Source: Prosthecodimorpha hirschii
GTDB lineage: Bacteria > Pseudomonadota > Alphaproteobacteria > Rhizobiales > Ancalomicrobiaceae
DNA: 64,000 bases
Assembly: GCF_001305515.1 (NCBI RefSeq)
Contig: NZ_LJYW01000001.1
Coordinates: forward strand, 4,483,642-4,547,641
Reading direction: 5' to 3'
The notes below the pieces were generated by a model. The model was not told where the DNA came from. It did not search any database and saw only the letters and a list, made by a program, of their open reading frames with translations. Shown one piece after another: positions 54,296 through 63,642 of the stretch. The stretch's first letter is position 1, and every line of letters starts with the position of its first letter. A program made the position numbers and the translations under genes.

Positions 54296-56281
54296 ATGGC
54301 TGTGGCCGCACGTGCTGCTGGCGACGATACGTTTCCGAAACTGCTTATGCGCAATGCCGCCGTCATGGGCAGCCGACCGGCGATCCGCGAGAAGGATCTC
54401 GGCATCTGGCAGACCTGGACCTGGGCGCAGGTTGCCGACGAAGTGCGCGACGTCGCGCTCGGCCTGCAGGCGCTCGGCCTGAAGGCGGGCGACACGGTCG
54501 CCGTGGTCGGTGCCAACCGGCCGCGGCTCTACTGGACCTTCGCGGCGGTGCAGTCGATCGGCGGCGTGCCGGTGCCGGTCTACAAGGATTCCGTCGCCGA
54601 CGAGATGGTCTATGTGCTCGAGCATGCGGAGGTCGCCTTCGCGGTGGTCGAGGACCAGGAGCAGACCGACAAGGTGCTCTCCATGGCCGACCGGCTGCCC
54701 GGCCTCGCCCATATCGTCTATGACGAGGAGCGCGGGCTGCGGCACTACGACCATACGCGGCTGCACGGCTTCGCCGCCGTCCAGGAGATCGGCCGCAAGG
54801 CGCGGGCCGCCGATGCCGGGCTGGAGGCGCGCTGGCGCCAGGGTATCGCGGCCGGCCGGGGCGGCGATCTCGCCGTGATCCTCTACACCTCGGGCACCAC
54901 CGGCAAGCCCAAGGGCGTCATGCTCAGCTACGACAACGTGCTGATCTCGGCCGAGAACGGCATCAAGTTCGATGCCTTGAGCGCGGCCGAGGAGGTCATC
55001 GCCTATCTGCCGCTCGCCTGGGTCGGCGATCACATCTTCTCCTATGCCCAGTCCTACGTGTCCGGCTTCTGCGTCAACTGTCCGGAAAGCCCGGAGACGG
55101 TGGTCGACGACCGGCGCGAAATCGGCCCGACCTATGCCTTCGCGCCGCCGCGCGTCTACGAGAACCTGCTCACCCTGACGCTGGTGCGCATGGAGGATGC
55201 CAGCGCGCCGAAGCGGCGCATGTTCAACTATTTCATCGAGCATGCGCGCCGCGTCGGCGAGGCGATCCTCGACCGCCAGCCCGTCGGCCTGGTCGACCGG
55301 CTGCTCTACGGTCTCGGCGAGATCCTGGTCTACGGGCCGCTGAAGAACCGCTTCGGCTTCAGCCGCATCCGCGTCGCCTACACGGCCGGCGAGGCGATCG
55401 GCCCGGAGATCTTCCGCTTCTTCCGCTCCATCGGCGTCAACCTGAAGCAGCTCTACGGCGCCACCGAAGCCGCGGTCTACGTGACCATGCAGCCGGATGC
55501 CGAAATCCGCGCCGACACCGTCGGCAAGCCGGCGCCGGATGTCGAGATCCGCATCTCGGAGACCGGCGAGGTGCTCTACCGCAGCCCCGGCGTGTTCATG
55601 GGCTACTTCAAGAACCCGGAGGCGACCGCCGCGACCAAGACGGCGGACGGCTGGGTGCATTCGGGCGATGCCGGCTTCTTCGACCAGACCGGCCACCTCC
55701 GGATCATCGACCGCGCCAAGGATGTCGGCCGGCTTCTCTCCGGCGAGTTGTTCGCGCCGAAATATGTCGAGAACAAGCTCAAGTTCTTCCCGAACATCAA
55801 GGAGGTCGTGGCGGTCGGAGATGGCCGCGGCTTCTGCTGCGCGATGATCAATATCGATCTCGTCGCGGTCGGAAACTGGGCGGAGCGCAACAACGTTTCC
55901 TATGCCAGCTACCAGGAACTGGCCGGCCATCCCAAGGTCTACGATATCATCGCCAGCCATGTCGACCAGGTCAATCGCGACCTCGCCGGCGAGCCGATGA
56001 TGTCGGGCTCGCAGATCCAGCGCTTCCTGGTCCTGCACAAGGAACTCGATGCCGACGACGGCGAACTGACCCGCACCCAGAAGGTCCGGCGCGGCTTCAT
56101 CGCCGAGCGCTACGCCCCGCTGGTCGAGGCCCTCTATGACGGTTCGACGGAGCGCTACGTGAATACCGAAGTGACTTTCGAGGACGGCCGCAAGGGATCG
56201 ATCGCCGCCACGGTCAAGATCCGCGACATGGCGACCTATCCGGCCGTGCGGCCGGAGCCGGTCCGGGAGGCCGCAGAATGA
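54296..56281 (+). CDS. AMP-binding acyl-CoA ligase (long-chain fatty-acid type)
   Basis: A 661-residue adenylate-forming enzyme. The P-loop is LYTSGTTGKPKGVMLSY near residue 198; then GEAIGPEIFRFF, LYGATEAAVYVTMQ (A5-like), GWVHSGDAGFFDQTGHLRIIDRAKD (A7-A8) and LTRTQKVRRGFI near the C-terminus, where the catalytic Lys of this subgroup lies. Long-chain-type ligases of this form are commonly fused in operons to HAAT-type importers, as here. It activates a carboxylic acid to its CoA thioester in the cytoplasm; chain length or an aromatic substrate is not decided by sequence. Stop overlaps the next gene (ATGA). Confidence 0.9.
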   Translation: MAVAARAAGDDTFPKLLMRNAAVMGSRPAIREKDLGIWQTWTWAQVADEVRDVALGLQALGLKAGDTVAVVGANRPRLYWTFAAVQSIGGVPVPVYKDSVADEMVYVLEHAEVAFAVVEDQEQTDKVLSMADRLPGLAHIVYDEERGLRHYDHTRLHGFAAVQEIGRKARAADAGLEARWRQGIAAGRGGDLAVILYTSGTTGKPKGVMLSYDNVLISAENGIKFDALSAAEEVIAYLPLAWVGDHIFSYAQSYVSGFCVNCPESPETVVDDRREIGPTYAFAPPRVYENLLTLTLVRMEDASAPKRRMFNYFIEHARRVGEAILDRQPVGLVDRLLYGLGEILVYGPLKNRFGFSRIRVAYTAGEAIGPEIFRFFRSIGVNLKQLYGATEAAVYVTMQPDAEIRADTVGKPAPDVEIRISETGEVLYRSPGVFMGYFKNPEATAATKTADGWVHSGDAGFFDQTGHLRIIDRAKDVGRLLSGELFAPKYVENKLKFFPNIKEVVAVGDGRGFCCAMINIDLVAVGNWAERNNVSYASYQELAGHPKVYDIIASHVDQVNRDLAGEPMMSGSQIQRFLVLHKELDADDGELTRTQKVRRGFIAERYAPLVEALYDGSTERYVNTEVTFEDGRKGSIAATVKIRDMATYPAVRPEPVREAAE

Positions 56282-57099
56282 TGGCGTTCGTGGATACCGG
56301 ACGGCGCGCCGGGCCGAAGCCGATCGCGGCCGGCGAGGTGCTCCTGGAGGTCGAGGGGATCAGCCTCGCCTTCGGCGGCGTGAAGGCGCTGAACAGCATC
56401 TCGTTCGACATCCGCAAGGGCGAGGTCCGCGCGATCATCGGCCCGAACGGCGCCGGCAAGACGTCGATGCTCAACGTCATCAACGGCTTCTACCATCCCC
56501 AGCACGGCCGCATCACCTATCGCGGCGAGGTGCGGCGCCGGCAGCGGCCCGATACGGCCGCCCAGCAGGGCATCAGCCGGACGTTCCAGAACGTCGCCCT
56601 GTTCAAGGGGCTGACCACGCTCGAAAACATCATGGCCGGCCGGGCGCTGAAGATGAATGTCGGCTTCTTCTGGCAATGCCTGCGCGTCGGCCCGGCGCTC
56701 AACGAAGAGATCGCGCATCGGCGCAAGGTCGAGGAGATCATCGATTTCCTGGAGATCGAGCATATCCGCAAGGTGCCGGTCGGCAAGCTGCCCTACGGCC
56801 TGAAGAAGCGGGTCGAACTCGGCCGCGCGCTGGCGCAGGAACCGGAACTGCTCCTGCTCGACGAACCGATGGCCGGCATGAACCTGGAGGAGAAGGAGGA
56901 CATGAGCCGCTTCATCCTCGATGTCCGAGAGCAGTTCGGCACCACGATCGCGCTGATCGAACACGACATGGGCGTCGTCATGGACATTTCCGACCGCGTC
57001 GTCGTGCTCGACTACGGGCGCAAGATCGCGGACGGGACGCCGGACGAGGTGCAGAAGAACCAGGACGTGATCGACGCCTATCTCGGCGTGCAGCACTGA
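56278..57099 (+). CDS. HAAT-type ABC transporter ATPase (LivG-like)
   Basis: A 273-residue ATPase. Walker A is IIGPNGAGKTS, Walker B ELLLLDEPMAG, the H-loop ALIEHDMGVVMD. The signature region reads KLPYGLKKRVELGRALA in place of the canonical LSGGQ, as is normal for this LivG branch. ITYRGEVRRRQRPDTAAQQGISRTFQNVALF is family-typical. It starts on an ATGA overlap with the ligase gene and is followed by two permeases, binding protein and a second ATPase. Confidence 0.93.
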   Translation: MMAFVDTGRRAGPKPIAAGEVLLEVEGISLAFGGVKALNSISFDIRKGEVRAIIGPNGAGKTSMLNVINGFYHPQHGRITYRGEVRRRQRPDTAAQQGISRTFQNVALFKGLTTLENIMAGRALKMNVGFFWQCLRVGPALNEEIAHRRKVEEIIDFLEIEHIRKVPVGKLPYGLKKRVELGRALAQEPELLLLDEPMAGMNLEEKEDMSRFILDVREQFGTTIALIEHDMGVVMDISDRVVVLDYGRKIADGTPDEVQKNQDVIDAYLGVQH

Positions 57100-57112
57100 A
57101 GGCGGGGCGACG

Positions 57113-58081
57113 GTGGAACAGGTTCTCGAAGTCCTCTCGATGGTGCTGGTCGAACCCTTCGCCCGGATGGCGACCAATCCGGCCTTCCTGGTCCAGGTGA
57201 TCTGGGAGGGCTTCGTCTCGGGCGTGCTCTATGCGCTGATCGCGCTCGGTTTCGTGCTGATCTTCAAGGCCTCCGGCGTGTTCAACTTCGCCCAGGGCAT
57301 CATGGTCGTGTTCGCGGCCCTGACCCTGGTCGGCCTGCACGAGGCCGGCGTGCCGGCCTGGGTGGCGGTCGCGCTGGCGCTGGTGGTCATGTATGTGCTG
57401 GCCGTCGGCGTCGAGCGGATCGTGCTGCGCCCGCTGGTCAACCAGCCGGACATCATCCTGCTGATGGCCACGATCGGGCTGACGCGCGTGCTGGTCGGCT
57501 TCGGCGAACTGGTCTTCGGCGGCGAGCCGAAGGTGATGATCGCCAACGAACTCGGCATTCCGTCCGGGGTCTGGCGCATTCCGCTGTTCGACCGCGTCGT
57601 CGTCATCAAGCTGATCGACCTGACCGCCGCCATCGTCGCCATCGTGATGGTCGCCGGGCTCGCCTTCTTCTTCTCGCGCACCCGGATCGGCCGGGCGCTG
57701 CGCGCGGTCGCCGACGACCACCAGGCGGCGCTGTCGGTTGGCATCTCGCTCGAGCAGATCTGGGTGATCGTGTGGTTCGCGGCCGGCATCGTGGCGCTGG
57801 TCACCGGCATCATGTGGGGGGCGCGCTCGGACGTGTCCTTCGCGCTGGAGATCATCGCCCTGAAGGCGCTGCCGGTGCTGATCCTCGGCGGCTTCACCTC
57901 GGTGCCGGGCGCGATCGTGGGCGGGCTGATTATCGGGATCGGCGAGAAGATCGGCGAGATCTATTGGGGCCGGTTGATCGGCGGCGGCATCGAAAGCTGG
58001 CTCGCCTACATGATCGCCCTTCTGTTCCTGCTGTTCAGGCCGCAGGGCCTGTTCGGCGAGAAGATCATCGAGCGGGTTTGA
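57113..58081 (+). CDS. HAAT-type ABC transporter permease (LivH-like)
   Basis: A 322-residue permease with a GTG start at 57113. About eight membrane helices; family signs are FVSGVLYALIALGFVLIFKASGVFNFAQG, RIGRALRAVADDHQAALSVGISLEQIW with the coupling EAA-like turn, and ILGGFTSVPGAIVGGLIIGIGE. Forms the membrane channel with the next gene product. Confidence 0.92.
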   Translation: MEQVLEVLSMVLVEPFARMATNPAFLVQVIWEGFVSGVLYALIALGFVLIFKASGVFNFAQGIMVVFAALTLVGLHEAGVPAWVAVALALVVMYVLAVGVERIVLRPLVNQPDIILLMATIGLTRVLVGFGELVFGGEPKVMIANELGIPSGVWRIPLFDRVVVIKLIDLTAAIVAIVMVAGLAFFFSRTRIGRALRAVADDHQAALSVGISLEQIWVIVWFAAGIVALVTGIMWGARSDVSFALEIIALKALPVLILGGFTSVPGAIVGGLIIGIGEKIGEIYWGRLIGGGIESWLAYMIALLFLLFRPQGLFGEKIIERV

Positions 58082-58093
58082 GGGACGGGATCG

Positions 58094-59170
58094 ATGTTCT
58101 ATCGCGAGGCAGGTCAGTTCAAGACGGGTTATGCCGACGACATGGCGGTGTTCCCGATCCGGCAGGATCGGATCGGCATCGCGGTGATCCTGGCCATCGC
58201 CTATTTGGCGGTGCCGATGTTCGGGTCGCCCTTCTTCGTTTCGACCATCATGATCCCGATGCTGATCCTGACCATGGCGGCGATCGGGCTCAACATCCTG
58301 ACCGGCTATGCCGGGCTGATCTCGCTCGGCACGGGCGCCTTCATGGGCGTCGGCGCCTATGCCTGCTTCAAGCTGGCGACGGCCTTTCCGGACGTGAACG
58401 TGCTCGTCTGGGTGCTCGCCTCGGGCTTCTTCTCCGCCGCCATCGGTGTGGTGTTCGGCCTGCCCAGCCTGCGCATCAAGGGGCTCTATCTGGCGGTCGC
58501 GACGCTGGCGGCGCAGTTCTTCCTGCAGTGGTGCTTCGTCCGCATCGGCTGGCTGACCAACTATTCCTCGTCGGGTTCGATCGAGGCCGCCCGGCGCAGC
58601 CTCTTCGGCGTGCAGATCACCGGCCCGGGCGCCTCGGAGACCGCGCGCTATCTGTGCGTCCTGACGCTGCTGGTCGCGCTGACCTGGATCGCCTCCAACA
58701 TCGTGCGCGGCCGCATCGGCCGGAAATGGATGATGGTCCGCGACATGGACATCGCCGCCGAGCTGATGGGCGTGCGGCTGCTGCCGACCAAGCTGCTCGC
58801 CTTCGCGGTGTCGTCCTATTTCTGCGGCGTGGCCGGCGCGATGCTGCTGTTCTTCCACTACGGCTCGATGGAATCGATCGCCTTCAACATCGAGCTGTCG
58901 TTCCAGGTCCTGTTCATGGTGATCATCGGCGGCCTCGGCAGCCTGATCGGCTCCTATCTCGGTGCCGGCTTCATCGCGGCGCTGCCGGTGGTGATCAAGT
59001 TCGCCCCGCAGATCCTCGGCATCGAACTGCCGTCCGCGGTCGTCGACCAGGTCACCGTGATGATCATCGGCGGCCTGATCATCTTCTTCCTGATCGTCGA
59101 GCCGCACGGCTTCGCCCGGCTCTGGCAGATCGGCAAGCAGAAATTGCGCGTCTGGCCGTTCCCGTACTGA
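58094..59170 (+). CDS. HAAT-type ABC transporter permease (LivM-like)
   Basis: A 358-residue permease with about ten helices. NILTGYAGLISLGTGAFMGVGAYA is the LivM signature, followed by LPSLRIKGLYLAVATLAAQFF, the coupling loop region RDMDIAAELMGVRLLPTKLLAFAVSSYFCGVAGAM, and IIGGLGSLIGSYLGAGFIAALP. A 12-bp gap separates it from the LivH-like gene; a 110-bp gap precedes the binding-protein gene. Confidence 0.92.
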   Translation: MFYREAGQFKTGYADDMAVFPIRQDRIGIAVILAIAYLAVPMFGSPFFVSTIMIPMLILTMAAIGLNILTGYAGLISLGTGAFMGVGAYACFKLATAFPDVNVLVWVLASGFFSAAIGVVFGLPSLRIKGLYLAVATLAAQFFLQWCFVRIGWLTNYSSSGSIEAARRSLFGVQITGPGASETARYLCVLTLLVALTWIASNIVRGRIGRKWMMVRDMDIAAELMGVRLLPTKLLAFAVSSYFCGVAGAMLLFFHYGSMESIAFNIELSFQVLFMVIIGGLGSLIGSYLGAGFIAALPVVIKFAPQILGIELPSAVVDQVTVMIIGGLIIFFLIVEPHGFARLWQIGKQKLRVWPFPY

Positions 59171-59280
59171 CGCGAAGACCATCCGGGGCGCCGGCGCACG
59201 AGCCGGCCGGCGCTCTCCGACGCGGCTCGACAAGCCGGCCGCCGCCCCAAGGAACGGCCGGGAAAGACTGGGAGGAAGTG

Positions 59281-60603
59281 ATGCGCGTGAACACGTTGCT
59301 CGTCGGCACCGCCATGATGGCGCTGGTCGGGACGGCGCTGCCGGCCGCGGCCGAGGATTCGGTCTACATTCCGCTGCTGACCTACCGCACCGGCGCCTTC
59401 GCCGGCTCGGGCATCCCGATCGCCGACGGCATGCACGACTATTTCAAGATGCTCAATGCCCGCGACGGCGGCATCGGCGGCGTCAAGATCGTCACCGAGG
59501 AATGCGAGACCGGCTACACGGCGCAGAAGGGCGTCGAGTGCTACGAGGCGACCAAGGCCAAGGGCGCGTTGGTCTACAATCCCTGGTCGACCGGCATCAC
59601 GCTGGCGCTGATTCCGAAGGCGACCCAGGAGAAGATCCCCGTCCTGTCGATGGCCTACGGCCTCTCCGCCGCCGCCATGGGCAAGACCTTCCCGTGGGTG
59701 TTCAACCCGCCGCTGACCTATTGGGACGGCCTGTCGGTCGCGATCAAGTATGTCGGCGACAAGTCCGGCGGCCTCGACAAGCTCAAAGGCAAGACCATCG
59801 GCTTCATCTATCTCGACGCGCCCTACGGCAAGGAGCCGATCCCGCTGCTCGAAGGCCTCGCCAAGGATTACGGCTTCAAGGTCGCCAAGTATCCGGTGCC
59901 GGCCGACAAGATGCAGGACCAGTCGTCGCAGTGGCTGAACGTCCAGCAGGACAATCCGGACTGGATGGTCATGTGGGGCTGGGGCGCCATGAACCCGACC
60001 GCCGTCAAGGAGGCCGCCAAGGTTGGGTATCCGATGGACAAGTTCATCGGCGTCTGGTGGTCGGGCTCCGAGGACGACGCTCGTCCGGCCGGCCCGGGCG
60101 GCAAGGGCTATCTGACGCTCAACTTCACCGCCACCGGCGCCGATTTCCCGGCCGTGCAGGACATCGTCAAGCACGTCTTCGACAAGGGCAATTCGTCGGT
60201 CAAGGAGAAGTCCAAGATCGGTGAGGTCAACTACAACAAGGGCGTCTACAACTCGGTCCTGATGGCCGAGGCGATCCGCACGGCGCAGAAGATCACCGGC
60301 AAGAAGGTGATCAACGCCGCCGACATGCGGCTCGGCCTGGAGGCGCTCGAGATCTCCGAGGCCCGCTTCAAGGAGATCGGTCTCGGCGGCTTCGCGGCGC
60401 CCGTCAAGGTCACCTGCGACGACCATTCCGGTGCCCACGCGGTCTATCTGCAGCAGTGGAACGGCACCAAGTGGGTCAAGGCCTCCGACTGGATCGCGCC
60501 CATGAAGGACAAGGTCCGGCCGCTCCTGGAGAAGGACGCCTCCGACTACACCGCCAAGAACGCGCCCTGGCCGGCCCGTTCCGAGGACTGCCCGAAGTCC
60601 TGA
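59281..60603 (+). CDS. HAAT-type ABC transporter substrate-binding protein
   Basis: A 440-residue periplasmic protein with a signal peptide (MMALVGTALPAAA, cleavage before EDSV) and a strong ribosome site GGGAGGAAGTG at 59270-59280. The Peripla_BP_6 fold is seen in YIPLLTYRTGAFAGSGIPIADG, TEECETGYTAQKGVECYE (a cysteine pair likely disulfide-bonded) and IGFIYLDAPYGKEPIPL. It is longer than leucine-binding proteins and is like those next to acyl-CoA ligases, so the ligand is probably an organic or aromatic acid rather than an amino acid (inference). Confidence 0.9.
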   Translation: MRVNTLLVGTAMMALVGTALPAAAEDSVYIPLLTYRTGAFAGSGIPIADGMHDYFKMLNARDGGIGGVKIVTEECETGYTAQKGVECYEATKAKGALVYNPWSTGITLALIPKATQEKIPVLSMAYGLSAAAMGKTFPWVFNPPLTYWDGLSVAIKYVGDKSGGLDKLKGKTIGFIYLDAPYGKEPIPLLEGLAKDYGFKVAKYPVPADKMQDQSSQWLNVQQDNPDWMVMWGWGAMNPTAVKEAAKVGYPMDKFIGVWWSGSEDDARPAGPGGKGYLTLNFTATGADFPAVQDIVKHVFDKGNSSVKEKSKIGEVNYNKGVYNSVLMAEAIRTAQKITGKKVINAADMRLGLEALEISEARFKEIGLGGFAAPVKVTCDDHSGAHAVYLQQWNGTKWVKASDWIAPMKDKVRPLLEKDASDYTAKNAPWPARSEDCPKS

Positions 60604-60748
60604 TGCCGTGACCCGGCCGGCGCGGGGGCTCCTCCCGCGCCGGTCTCCCGGCGCGCCTTCCGGCGCCGCGCGGGATCTCTCCGTGCCGGCTTTCCGCCGC
60701 GTGCCCCGGGCGCTTCCGTCTCGCGCCGTTCCCGACAGGCTGTCGCCG

Positions 60749-61555
60749 ATGTCCGATCCGATCCTCGCCGTCAACAATATCGAGGTCATCTACGACCACG
60801 TCATCCTGGTCCTGAAGGGCGTGTCGCTGACCGTCCCGAAGGGCGGCATCGTGGCCATCCTGGGGGCCAACGGCGCGGGCAAGACCACGACCCTGAAGGC
60901 GATCTCCAACCTGCTCCATGCCGAGCGCGGCGAGGTGACCAAGGGCGACATCCTGTTCAAGGGCGAGGCCGTGCAGGACCGCTCGCCGAACGAGCTCGTC
61001 CGGCGCGGCTGCATCCAGGTGATGGAGGGGCGGCACTGCTTCGGCCATCTGACGGTCGAGGAAAACCTCCTGACCGGCGCCTTCACCCGCACCGACGGGC
61101 GCGCGGCGATCCGCGCCGACCTGGAGAAGGTCTACGGCTTCTTCCCGCGCCTGAAGGTGCGGCGGCAGAGCCAGGCCGGCTATACCTCGGGCGGCGAGCA
61201 GCAGATGGTCGCGATCGGGCGGGCGCTGATGTCGCGGCCCGACATGATCCTGCTCGACGAGCCGTCCATGGGGCTGGCGCCGCAGATCGTGGAGGAAATC
61301 TTCGAGATCGTGCGCCGCCTCAATGCCAGCGAGGGCGTATCGTTTTTGTTGGCCGAGCAGAACACGAATGTCGCACTCCGTTACGCGACCTATGGGTATA
61401 TCCTGGAATCGGGGAGGGTCGTTCTCGACGGGGATGCCAAGGCGCTGCGCGAGAACGAGGACGTGAAGGAGTTCTACCTCGGAGTGGCCGCCGCCGGCCG
61501 CAAGAGCTTCAAGGACGTCAAACACTACAAGCGGAGGAAACGCTGGCTCGCCTGA
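60749..61555 (+). CDS. HAAT-type ABC transporter ATPase (LivF-like)
   Basis: A 268-residue ATPase. Walker A is ILGANGAGKTT, the signature SGGEQQMVAIGRALM, Walker B MILLDEPSMGLAPQIVEE, with FLLAEQNTNVALRYA the H-loop region (Gln-Asn replaces His, usual in LivF). The C-terminus is extended and basic (RKSFKDVKHYKRRKRWLA). It lies 145 bp after the binding-protein gene; start ATG 60749. Confidence 0.92.
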   Translation: MSDPILAVNNIEVIYDHVILVLKGVSLTVPKGGIVAILGANGAGKTTTLKAISNLLHAERGEVTKGDILFKGEAVQDRSPNELVRRGCIQVMEGRHCFGHLTVEENLLTGAFTRTDGRAAIRADLEKVYGFFPRLKVRRQSQAGYTSGGEQQMVAIGRALMSRPDMILLDEPSMGLAPQIVEEIFEIVRRLNASEGVSFLLAEQNTNVALRYATYGYILESGRVVLDGDAKALRENEDVKEFYLGVAAAGRKSFKDVKHYKRRKRWLA

Positions 61556-61589
61556 GTTTCCCCGGTCAACAAACGGAGAGGGGAAACAT

Positions 61590-62129
61590 ATGTCGGGGTT
61601 CATCTATCTCGGTGCGCTGCTGGTGTTCGGCTACGGTCTGGCGACCGCGATCGGCTATCCGCTGCCGCCGCAGGCGACCGCCGCCGTTCCGGGCTTCCTG
61701 ATCATGATCGGTGCCTTCGTGCTGTGGGGGCTGGCGCAGATCGTCGACCGGCTCGGCCGCGCCATCGACCAGCTGGCCGCGGCCCGCGCCGAGGCCCAGT
61801 CCTTCCGGACCCTGATGGAGGGCCGCTACGTCGAGATGGCCGGCCATCTCGGCAAGCTCGAGCGCCGTTCGGAGACCTACGAAGGCGTCGCCATGCGGGT
61901 CGCCGAGGCGATCGAGCAGGAACAGCGCACGGGCGAGGCCGCCTTCCGCATGACCGTCGATGCCGCCGTCACCCAGGCGACGGCCGGCATGCAGCCGGCC
62001 GACCGGAAGATGCTCTATCGCGGCCGCGAGGTGACGCTGCATGCCGACGGCGGGGTGACGGCACCGACCGCGCTCGGCCTGCGCCGCTTCGCGTCCCTGA
62101 GTGCACTCGACGACTACATCCAGGCGTGA
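61590..62129 (+). CDS. Small membrane protein of unknown function in the ligase/ABC operon
   Basis: A 179-residue protein. Two hydrophobic segments (residues 4-22 and about 31-50, the second AVPGFLIMIGAFVLWGLAQI) are followed by a coiled-coil-prone cytoplasmic stretch (LGRAIDQLAAARAEAQSFRTLMEGRY, residues 55-120) and a short globular tail (KMLYRGREVTLHADGGVTAPTALG). No family is recognised. GGAGAGGGG upstream is a good ribosome site. Its position between the LivF-like and PaaK-like genes suggests a role in the same pathway, for example holding the ligases at the membrane, but this is a guess. Confidence 0.7.
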   Translation: MSGFIYLGALLVFGYGLATAIGYPLPPQATAAVPGFLIMIGAFVLWGLAQIVDRLGRAIDQLAAARAEAQSFRTLMEGRYVEMAGHLGKLERRSETYEGVAMRVAEAIEQEQRTGEAAFRMTVDAAVTQATAGMQPADRKMLYRGREVTLHADGGVTAPTALGLRRFASLSALDDYIQA

Positions 62130-62193
62130 CCGGGCCCCGGTCCGCCCGAACCAGCGACGCCGGCGTCCGTCCGACGCCGGCAGGGGGGACCGA

Positions 62194-63441
62194 ATGGCTT
62201 TGCAGTATTTCGACAGGCTGGAAACGCGCGATCCCGCCAGCCGGGACCGCGCGCTCCTCAAGGCATTGCGCGAGGCGGTCGATACGCTCGGCCGGCGCAA
62301 GGCGTGGCGCGGCCGACTGAAGGGCATCGACGCGAAGGCGCTCAAGACCCGCGCCGATCTCGCCGCGATTCCCGTCCTGCGCAAGGCCGACCTGAAGGAC
62401 CGGCAGACCGCCGAGCCGCCCTTCGGCGGGCTTGCCCAGCCGGCCGGCCCCGGCGTCGCCCGCCTGTTCGCCTCGCCCGGCCCGGTCTACGAGCCGGAGG
62501 GGGCCGGCGACGACTGGTGGGGCATGGCGCGCGCCCTGCACGCCGCCGGCTTCCGGCGCGGCGACATCGTGCTCAACACCTTCTCGTACAATCTGACGCC
62601 GGGCGGCTTCATCTTCGATTCCGGCGCGCGCGCGCTCGGCTGTCCGGTCATTCCGGCCGGCCCGTCCGACAAGGCGACCCAGGTCGAGCTGATGGCGCAG
62701 TTCCGGCCGGCCGCCTATGCGGGCACGCCGGATTTCCTGAAGATCCTGCTCGATGCCTGGCAGGAGGCCGATCGCGGCGCGGCCCCGATCCGCAAGGCGC
62801 TGGTCTCCGGCGCGGCCCTGCCGGCGAGCTTGCGCGACCATCTGGAAGGGCGCGGGGTGGCCGTGCGGCAGGCCTATGCCACCGCCGATCTCGGCGCCAT
62901 CGCGCATGAGACCGGGCTGGTCGACGGGACGACCCTGCCCGGCATGGTGGTCACCGAGGGCCTCATCCTGGAGATCGTCCGGCCGGGCAGCGATCAGCCG
63001 GTGCCCGACGGCGAGGTCGGCGAGATCGTCGTCACCCGGCTCGACCCGGTCTATCCGCTGATCCGCTTCGGCACCGGCGACCTCTCCGCGATCCTGCCCG
63101 AACCCTCGCCCTGCGGGCGCACCAATCTGCGCATCCGCGGCTGGATGGGCCGGGCCGACCAGCGCACCAAGGTCAAGGGCATGTTCGTCGATCCGGCCCA
63201 GGTCGAGGCGGTCGTCCGCCGCCATCCCGGCATCGCCCGCGCCCGGCTCGTCGTCACCCGCGACAACGAGCAGGACGTGATGAGCCTCCATATCGAGACC
63301 GCGGACGGCTCGGCCGGCTTCACCGACGCGGTCGCGGCGAGCCTCGCCGAGATCACGCGGCTGAAGGGCAGGGTGGTGGTCGCCCGGGCCGGCACGCTGC
63401 CCAACGACGGCAAGGTGATCGCCGACGACCGGCCGGTCTGA
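62194..63441 (+). CDS. PaaK-like (phenylacetate-CoA ligase family) AMP-binding enzyme
   Basis: A 415-residue adenylate-forming protein of the PaaK type. Recognisable parts are IPVLRKADLKDRQTAEPPFGGL near residue 57, FASPGPVYEPEG (the P-loop region, here modified), NTFSYNLTPGGFIFDSGARALG, QAYATADLGAIAHE, EGLILEIVRPGSDQPVPDGEVGE, YPLIRFGTGDLSAIL and the C-terminal domain RGWMGRADQRTKVKGMFVDPAQV. This is the set seen in PaaK relatives found with HAAT importers. It makes an aryl- or acyl-CoA; the exact acid is unknown. Strong hairpins close the operon after it. Confidence 0.87.
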   Translation: MALQYFDRLETRDPASRDRALLKALREAVDTLGRRKAWRGRLKGIDAKALKTRADLAAIPVLRKADLKDRQTAEPPFGGLAQPAGPGVARLFASPGPVYEPEGAGDDWWGMARALHAAGFRRGDIVLNTFSYNLTPGGFIFDSGARALGCPVIPAGPSDKATQVELMAQFRPAAYAGTPDFLKILLDAWQEADRGAAPIRKALVSGAALPASLRDHLEGRGVAVRQAYATADLGAIAHETGLVDGTTLPGMVVTEGLILEIVRPGSDQPVPDGEVGEIVVTRLDPVYPLIRFGTGDLSAILPEPSPCGRTNLRIRGWMGRADQRTKVKGMFVDPAQVEAVVRRHPGIARARLVVTRDNEQDVMSLHIETADGSAGFTDAVAASLAEITRLKGRVVVARAGTLPNDGKVIADDRPV

Positions 63442-63519
63442 TGCCGACGGTCATGGAATGATCGTCGGCATTCGATACGCGAATTTCTCATGCCTCTGAC
63501 GCCTATGAGAAATTCGCGT
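63441..63519. terminator. Double hairpin with a 15-bp perfect stem after the PaaK-like gene
   Basis: First stem ATGCCGACG (63441-63449) with CGTCGGCAT (63463-63471). Second stem ACGCGAATTTCTCAT (63477-63491) with ATGAGAAATTCGCGT (63505-63519), 15 bp perfect and much more AT-rich than the region. Followed by TCCTTC, not a clear T-run. The operon and the convergent gene at 63643 could both end here. Confidence 0.65.
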
Positions 63520-63642
63520 TCCTTCAACGGCCCGATGCGTCAGCATCCTGGGCCGTTGGGATAAGGAGACGCGGAGTGCCGGGCCGGGGCGGCCTCCACG
63601 ACCGGCCCGGCCCATTGCTGCCCGATCCGGAGCCGCGCCGGG

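Noticed and set aside
56978-59233. A 751-codon open frame opposite the ABC permease genes
   Set aside because: It lies antisense to two certain permease genes and encodes a compositionally odd His/Asp/Arg-rich product, the usual shadow in high-GC DNA.
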